Shown here one piece after another: positions 59,384 through 64,000 of a DNA stretch of 64,000 nucleotides. How positions within the stretch are numbered: position 1 is the first letter of the stretch; each line of letters begins with the position of its first letter. Origin of the DNA: Salinarimonas ramus (GTDB taxonomy: Bacteria; Pseudomonadota; Alphaproteobacteria; Rhizobiales; Beijerinckiaceae); contig NZ_BMMF01000011.1 in NCBI RefSeq assembly GCF_014645695.1, positions 62,001-126,000 on the forward strand. Direction: 5' to 3'. The translations under genes and the position numbers were made by a program. The notes under the pieces were generated by a model that did no database searches, was not told where the DNA came from, and worked only from the letters and a program-made list of their open reading frames with translations.

Positions 59384-60760
59384 ATGAGCGACAGCAACGA
59401 CACGCGCGACGCCGAAGGCAATCGCTTCTCCGCCCGCGCTGCCCGCTACGCGCGGGTCGGCGCCAACATGAGCGGCGTCGCCGCGCGCATGGCGGGCGCG
59501 CGGATGTTCGGCCGCGAGGACGCCCAGAACGCGGCCGCTCTGGCCCAGGCGCTGGGTGGCCTCAAGGGCCCGATCATGAAGGTGGCGCAGCTCCTCGCCA
59601 CCATCCCCGACGTCGTGCCTCCGGAGTATGCCGCCGAGCTGCAGAAGCTCCAGGCGGAGGCGCCCCCCATGGGCGCGGCCTTCGTCAAGCGGCGCATGCA
59701 GGCCGAGCTCGGCGCCGGCTGGCGCACGCGTTTCGGCGAGTTCGACCTGAAGCCCGCCGCCGCAGCCTCGCTGGGCCAGGTCCACAAGGCCACGACGCTC
59801 GACGGCCGCGCCATCGCCTGCAAGCTGCAGTACCCGGACATGCAATCCGCCGTGGAGGCGGACCTGCGCCAGCTCGACTTCGCCTTCGCGCTGCACCGGC
59901 GCATGGATCCGGCGATCGACACGAGCGAGATCAAGAAGGAGATCGCCGAGCGCATCCGCGAGGAGCTCGACTACGTGCGCGAGGCCAAGCACGCGCGCAT
60001 CTACGGCCACATCCTCGCCTCCGTTCCGGAGGTGCGGGTGCCCACCGTCGTCGAGGACCTCTCGACGAAGCGGCTCCTTTCGCTCGAATGGCTCGAGGGC
60101 ACCAAGATCCTGTCCTACAAGGAGGCCGACGTCGAGATCCGCAACCGGCTCGCCATCGCCATGTTCAAGGCCTGGTGGCACCCGTTCTCGTCGGGCGCGA
60201 TGATCCACGGCGATCCGCATCTGGGCAATTACACCGTCTGGGAAGCGGACGGAGAGCCGCAGGGCATCAACCTGCTCGATTACGGCTGCGTGCGGATCTT
60301 CCACCCGAAGTTCGTCGGCGGCGTCGTCGATCTCTATCGCGGGCTGCAGGAGAACGACCGCGCCCGCATGGTCCACGCCTACGAGACCTGGGGCTTCAAG
60401 AACCTCAACGCCGAGCTCATCGACATCCTCAACATCTGGGCGCGCTTCATCTACGGCCCGCTGCTGGAGGACCGCACGCGCACCATCGCCGACGGCGTCT
60501 CGCCGGGCGCCTACGGCCGCCGCGAGGCGTTCGAGGTGCACAAGGCGCTGAAGGAGAAGGGCCCCGTGACGGTACCGCGCGAGTTCGTGTTCATGGATCG
60601 CGCGGCGATCGGGCTGGGCGCCGTGTACCTGCATCTGCGCTCGGAGCTGAACTACCATCGCCTGTTCGAGGAGGAGATCGCCCGCTTCGATCTCGACGCC
60701 CTGGCCGAGCGCCAGCGCGACGCGCTCGCGGTGGCGGGGCTGGCGCCGCCAGCGGGGTGA
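59384..60760 (+). CDS. ABC1/AarF/UbiB-family atypical kinase
   Basis: A 458-residue protein kinase-like protein of the ABC1/UbiB family. It has the N-terminal KxGQ-like segment (LKGPIMKVAQLLATIPDVVP), AASLGQVHKATTLDGRAIAC, a catalytic lysine in KLQYPDM, SGAMIHGDPHLGNYTVW (HGDPHxGN) and the DFG-equivalent LLDYGCVR. Family members support ubiquinone synthesis or membrane lipid homeostasis. The ATG at 59384 lies after GGGAAGGA-type sequence. No ubi genes are adjacent, so its client is unknown. Confidence 0.9.
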   Translation: MSDSNDTRDAEGNRFSARAARYARVGANMSGVAARMAGARMFGREDAQNAAALAQALGGLKGPIMKVAQLLATIPDVVPPEYAAELQKLQAEAPPMGAAFVKRRMQAELGAGWRTRFGEFDLKPAAAASLGQVHKATTLDGRAIACKLQYPDMQSAVEADLRQLDFAFALHRRMDPAIDTSEIKKEIAERIREELDYVREAKHARIYGHILASVPEVRVPTVVEDLSTKRLLSLEWLEGTKILSYKEADVEIRNRLAIAMFKAWWHPFSSGAMIHGDPHLGNYTVWEADGEPQGINLLDYGCVRIFHPKFVGGVVDLYRGLQENDRARMVHAYETWGFKNLNAELIDILNIWARFIYGPLLEDRTRTIADGVSPGAYGRREAFEVHKALKEKGPVTVPREFVFMDRAAIGLGAVYLHLRSELNYHRLFEEEIARFDLDALAERQRDALAVAGLAPPAG

Positions 60761-60866
60761 GGGACAGCGCATCTCGATCGTCGCTCGTGCGCTTTCCGGC
60801 TGTGATTGCGTCGAGATACGTGCCATATAGTGCGTCGACGTCGGCCGCAGAAGCGGAGGGAAGCGC

Positions 60867-61361
60867 ATGCAGATCGTGGAGAAGACGGTGCAGCCCGCCA
60901 CCATCGCGGACTTCCTCCTCGTCTCCGCGCGCGAGGCGGGCGAGCTCTTGACGAACCTGAAGCTTCAGAAGCTTCTCTATTATGCCCAGGCCTGGCGTCT
61001 CGCTCTGACGGACGAGCCGCTGTTCTCGGAGGATTTCGAGGCCTGGGTCCACGGCCCCGTGCTGCCGTCGCAATACCACCGTTTCAAGGATTTCCGGTGG
61101 ATGCCGATTACGGCACCCGTCGACATGCCTCGTGTGGACGAGGATCTCGCTCGCCATCTCGACGAGATCCTGCGCGTCTTCGGCCCCGAATCCGCGGTAG
61201 CGCTCGAGCAGATGACCCACGAGGAGCGTCCGTGGCGAGAGGCGCGTGCGGGGATGCCTCTGCACGAGACGTCGAGCGCGAAAATCAGCAAGAATACTAT
61301 GAAAGAATATTACAGGAGCCTGATGGATGGGGAGGATCAGGAAGGGCAAGCCCGCGCCTGA
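60867..61361 (+). CDS. Panacea-domain (SocA-like) antitoxin
   Basis: A 164-residue protein with the Panacea/SocA-like fold. TIADFLLVSAREAGELLTNL is followed by KLQKLLYYAQAWRLALTDEP, the family hallmark (LxKLLYYaqa). FEAWVHGPVLPSQYHRFKDF and SKISKNTMKEYYRS-type helices follow. Panacea proteins act as promiscuous antitoxins against many toxin types, and SocA is a proteolytic adaptor for SocB. It overlaps the following gene by 35 bp. The internal AT content of the 3' part is higher than in the surrounding genes, suggesting recent transfer. Confidence 0.85.
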   Translation: MQIVEKTVQPATIADFLLVSAREAGELLTNLKLQKLLYYAQAWRLALTDEPLFSEDFEAWVHGPVLPSQYHRFKDFRWMPITAPVDMPRVDEDLARHLDEILRVFGPESAVALEQMTHEERPWREARAGMPLHETSSAKISKNTMKEYYRSLMDGEDQEGQARA

Positions 61362-61746
61362 CGCGGGCGCGATCCGCAAGCGCGAGGCCACGGTACGGCA
61401 GATAAAGTTCTCCTTCGCACTTTTCAGCGGCGACGACGAGGTCGTCTGCCCCAGGAGCTTCCAGGACGGATACGTGCGGACCTTGATGGAGCGCTTGCGC
61501 GACCTCTCTTCATGGGATGTCGTTCGCTTCACGAACCAGTACGACAAGGCCGTCCGCAATCACGTGATCGATTGGGCGCGCACCGCGAGGCCGGAGGGCT
61601 TCGATCATCTGAACGAGCAATACCGAGCCTATCCGGCTTGGCAGTTCTCGCTCACCAGCAATGAGCACGGGCGCGTCCACGGCATCATCATCGACGACAC
61701 GTTCTTCGTGATCTGGCTCGACGCGAACCACGCCCTGTATCCCTGA
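61327..61746 (+). CDS. Candidate toxin partner of the Panacea antitoxin
   Basis: A 139-residue basic protein from the ATG at 61327, with AGGAG about 9 nt upstream, overlapping the antitoxin gene. The N-terminus is lysine/arginine-rich (MGRIRKGKPAPDAGAIRKRE). A soluble middle follows (VRQIKFSFALFSGDDEVVCP, WDVVRFTNQYDKAV), then HGRVHGIIIDDTFFVIWLDA and a final NHALYP. The R-x-H-G...F-x-I-W-L-D-x-x-H-x-L-Y end resembles what I have seen in small toxin-like proteins but does not match a named toxin family that I can recall. Its toxic activity is inferred from context only. Confidence 0.6.
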   Translation: MGRIRKGKPAPDAGAIRKREATVRQIKFSFALFSGDDEVVCPRSFQDGYVRTLMERLRDLSSWDVVRFTNQYDKAVRNHVIDWARTARPEGFDHLNEQYRAYPAWQFSLTSNEHGRVHGIIIDDTFFVIWLDANHALYP

Positions 61747-61885
61747 TCGTGCGCACCGCGGACCGGGTGAGCCGACGCCCGCGATCCACCGCTTCCCGCA
61801 GATTTCGAAAGGCTCTCTTAACCGGGCGTTCACCACACTCTGGCGGTGGTGGAGCGGTACTTTCGACCCGGGGAGCCTCACGACC

Positions 61886-63064
61886 ATGGTCTCGCGCGCG
61901 GAACGGTCGCTCGTCGGCGACTGGTGGTGGACGATCGACAAGGCGCTCGTCGCCGCGCTCGGCGTGCTGATGACGTCGGGCGTCGTGCTGCTCATGGCGG
62001 GCGGCCCGCCGGTGGCGCAGAGGCTCGGCCTCGACACGTTCCACTTCGTCAATCGCCAGGCGGTGTTCCTTGTGCCGGCGATCCTGGTCATGGCGGGGGT
62101 GTCCTTCCTCTCCCCGCGGCTCGTGCGGCGCTTGGCGCTCGCGGTCTATGCCGGCTCGCTCGCCCTCGTGCTCCTGGCGCTCGAGTTCGGGCCCGAGATC
62201 AAGGGCGCGCATCGCTGGATCTATCTCGGCCCGCTCGGCGTGCAGCCGTCCGAGTTCCTCAAGCCCGCCTTCGTCGTGCTCGTCGCCTGGGCCTTCTCCG
62301 AGAAGGCGCGCTCCGACATGCCGGGCACGCCCATCGCCATCCTGCTCCTGCCGCTCACGATCGTGCCGCTGATCCTGCAGCCGGATTTCGGGCAGACGAT
62401 GCTCGTGACCATCGTGTGGGCCTGCCTGTTCTTCATCGCCGGCCTGCACTGGATCTGGGTGCTGGGCCTCGGCGGGGCGGGGGCGGTGGGCATCTTCGCG
62501 GCCTACGAATTCCTGCCGCACGTGCGCGCGCGCATCGAGCGCTTCATGTCGGGGGATGCCTCCGAGAGCTTCCAGGTCGAGACCGCGCTGCAGAGCTTCG
62601 CGTCCGGCGGCTGGCTGGGCCGCGGGCCCGGCGAGGGGACGGTGAAGCGCATCCTGCCCGACGCCCACACGGACTTCATCTTCGCGGTGACGGCGGAGGA
62701 GTTCGGCATCGCGGTGTGCCTCGTCATCGTATGCGTCTACGCCTTCATCGTGCTGCGCGGCCTCGTCCTCGCCCAGCGCTCGGAGGACGCCTTCTGCCGC
62801 ATGGCGGTGGCGGGCCTCGTCTTGATGTTCGGGCTCCAGGCGTCCATCAACATGATGGTGAACCTGCATCTGCTCCCGGCCAAAGGCATGACCCTGCCGT
62901 TCATTTCCTACGGCGGCTCCTCGCTGATCTCGCTGGCGCTCGCCACGGGCTTCCTGATCGCGCTGACCCGCCGACGTCCCGCTGGCGCCGCGCACGCCTC
63001 CGGCTTCTCGCGCGATCTGCCGAGCAACGGCTGGGACGAGGGCTACGCGGAGCGCCCGGCATGA
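61886..63064 (+). CDS. ftsW: Lipid II-directed peptidoglycan glycosyltransferase FtsW
   Basis: A 392-residue polytopic SEDS protein with about ten helices. Family features include DFGQTMLVTIVW (the catalytic-region aspartate), GWLGRGPGEGTVKRILPDAH, TDFIFAVTAEEFGI and LPAKGMTLPFISYGGSSLIS, the classical FtsW/RodA C-terminal signature. It polymerises septal peptidoglycan with its cognate PBP. Its stop overlaps murG by ATGA. In the dcw cluster murD would usually precede it; here a Panacea module lies upstream. Confidence 0.96.
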   Translation: MVSRAERSLVGDWWWTIDKALVAALGVLMTSGVVLLMAGGPPVAQRLGLDTFHFVNRQAVFLVPAILVMAGVSFLSPRLVRRLALAVYAGSLALVLLALEFGPEIKGAHRWIYLGPLGVQPSEFLKPAFVVLVAWAFSEKARSDMPGTPIAILLLPLTIVPLILQPDFGQTMLVTIVWACLFFIAGLHWIWVLGLGGAGAVGIFAAYEFLPHVRARIERFMSGDASESFQVETALQSFASGGWLGRGPGEGTVKRILPDAHTDFIFAVTAEEFGIAVCLVIVCVYAFIVLRGLVLAQRSEDAFCRMAVAGLVLMFGLQASINMMVNLHLLPAKGMTLPFISYGGSSLISLALATGFLIALTRRRPAGAAHASGFSRDLPSNGWDEGYAERPA

Positions 63065-64000
63065 ACGCACGCGCGCCGCTCGTCCTGATCTCGGCCGGAG
63101 GCACCGGCGGGCACCTCTTCCCGGCGGAGGCGCTCGCGCACGTGCTGCGGCGGCTCGGCCTGCGCGTCGTCCTCGTCACCGACGAGCGCGTCGGCGCGCT
63201 CGCCGAGCGCTTCCCGGCGGAGGAGGTGGTCTCCGTGCCCTCCGCCACGCCCTCGCGCCGCTCCGTCCTCGGCATGGTGGAGGCGGCGGGACAGCTCTGG
63301 CGCGGCGTCCTCGCCTCGCGCGCGCTGATCAAGCGGCTCGAGCCCGCGATCGTCGTCGGCTTCGGCGGCTATCCCACCGTCCCCCCGCTCTTCGCCGCCT
63401 GGAGCCTCGGCACGAAGCGGGCGATCCACGAGCAGAACGGCGTCGTGGGGCGTGCCAACCGCTTCCTGGCGTCGCGCGTCGACATGATCGCCACCGGCTT
63501 TCCCGAGGTGCGCGGCCTGCCGCGGGGCGTGCGCGCGGCGATCGTCCATACCGGCAACCCGGTGCGCCAGGCGGTGATCGAGGCGGCGAAGACGCTCTAT
63601 CCCGCGGCCCACAAGGGCGCGAAGCTGCGCCTCCTCGTCTTCGGCGGCAGCCAGGGCGCGAAGGTGATGTCGGACGTCGTTCCCGAGGCCGTGGCGAAGC
63701 TGCCGCCCGAATACCTCGAGCGCCTCGTCGTCACCCAGCAGGCCCGCGAGGAGGACATGGCGCGCGTCCTCTCCACCTACCGCGCGATCGAGGCGCAAGC
63801 GGAGGTGCGGCCCTTCTTCGCCGACCTGCCGCAACGGATCGCGGACGCGCATCTCGTCGTCGCCCGCTCCGGCGCCTCGACGGTGGCCGAGCTCGCCGCC
63901 ATCGGCCGGCCCTCGATCCTGGTGCCGCTGCCCGGCGCGCTCGACCAGGACCAGGCGGCCAACGCCCGCACGCTCCACGACGTCGGCGCCGCCCTCATGC
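63061..64000 (+). CDS. murG: MurG UDP-GlcNAc transferase, 3' end beyond the right edge
   Basis: The frame opens MNARAPLVLISAGGTGGHLF with the GGTGGHxFPA donor/acceptor motif. GFGGYPTVPPLFAA, AIHEQNGVVGRANRFLA, LLVFGGSQGAKVMSDVVPEA and ARSGASTVAELAAIGRPSIL follow, all MurG signatures. It makes lipid II by adding GlcNAc to lipid I on the cytoplasmic face. The gene is cut by the window after about 313 residues, so only the extreme C-terminal part of the donor-binding domain is missing. It is coupled to ftsW. Confidence 0.96.
   Translation, partial: MNARAPLVLISAGGTGGHLFPAEALAHVLRRLGLRVVLVTDERVGALAERFPAEEVVSVPSATPSRRSVLGMVEAAGQLWRGVLASRALIKRLEPAIVVGFGGYPTVPPLFAAWSLGTKRAIHEQNGVVGRANRFLASRVDMIATGFPEVRGLPRGVRAAIVHTGNPVRQAVIEAAKTLYPAAHKGAKLRLLVFGGSQGAKVMSDVVPEAVAKLPPEYLERLVVTQQAREEDMARVLSTYRAIEAQAEVRPFFADLPQRIADAHLVVARSGASTVAELAAIGRPSILVPLPGALDQDQAANARTLHDVGAALM

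Overview
The window is very GC-rich chromosomal DNA with tightly packed genes and many 4-nt ATGA/GTGA overlaps. Strong codon bias leaves long open frames on the antisense strands. The gene content points to an alphaproteobacterium of the Hyphomicrobiales, plausibly near Methylobacteriaceae/Salinarimonas-type lineages: two periplasmic three-subunit formate dehydrogenases with DUF3305/DUF3306 accessories, Tat micro-proteins, a LOV kinase and ftsW-murG. The genus cannot be fixed from sequence alone. No CRISPR array, prophage, transposase or integrase was seen.

Layout. (1) 1-5313, minus strand: a five-gene overlapping cassette of two NAD-dependent sugar epimerases, a B12-binding radical SAM protein and two glycosyltransferases, cut by the left edge. 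(2) 5574-7113: a small protein, an RluA/RluD pseudouridine synthase and tRNA-Glu(CTC). (3) 7368-15514: a complete kdp potassium system (extra micro-peptide, kdpF, A, B, C, D, E) behind a KdpE-like binding site. (4) 15681-24999, minus: a GntR regulator leading a peptide ABC transporter with a gamma-glutamyltransferase, a NodB-type deacetylase and an SDR, likely uptake and catabolism of a gamma-glutamyl or N-acylated compound. (5) 25174-52167: a tungsten/molybdenum-formate island. It has a TupABC tungstate transporter, a degenerate MoeA and a MoeA-periplasmic-binding fusion, a WD40-cytochrome c, ApbC/Mrp, two FDH clusters (Tat micro-protein, alpha, beta, gamma), a YdaS-TorD fusion, DUF3305, DUF3306, DUF6352-like, DUF6505-like, a lipoate-ligase-like protein and a polyferredoxin. 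A RES/Xre toxin-antitoxin pair sits inside it. (6) 52321-54413: a LOV blue-light hybrid histidine kinase and a stand-alone receiver. (7) 54563-60760: small proteins, an ACT-domain protein, peroxiredoxin, OpgC-like acyltransferase, DUF937 protein and AarF/UbiB kinase. (8) 60867-61746: a Panacea (SocA-like) antitoxin with an unfamiliar partner. (9) 61886-64000: ftsW and a right-truncated murG.

How the genes work together: the central island covers W/Mo uptake, cofactor insertion, FDH assembly (chaperone, Tat peptides, Fe-S carrier), the enzymes, and possible electron-transfer partners (b-type gamma subunits, WD40-cytochrome c, polyferredoxin). The catalytic residue of both FDHs is cysteine, not selenocysteine. 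The less ordinary items are the YdaS-TorD fusion with a dyad at its 5' end, the Panacea pair with an unrecognised partner, the radical SAM sugar cassette, two small paralogous membrane peptides in the FDH region, an interspersed palindromic repeat family, and a 17-bp tandem repeat that contains a stop codon.
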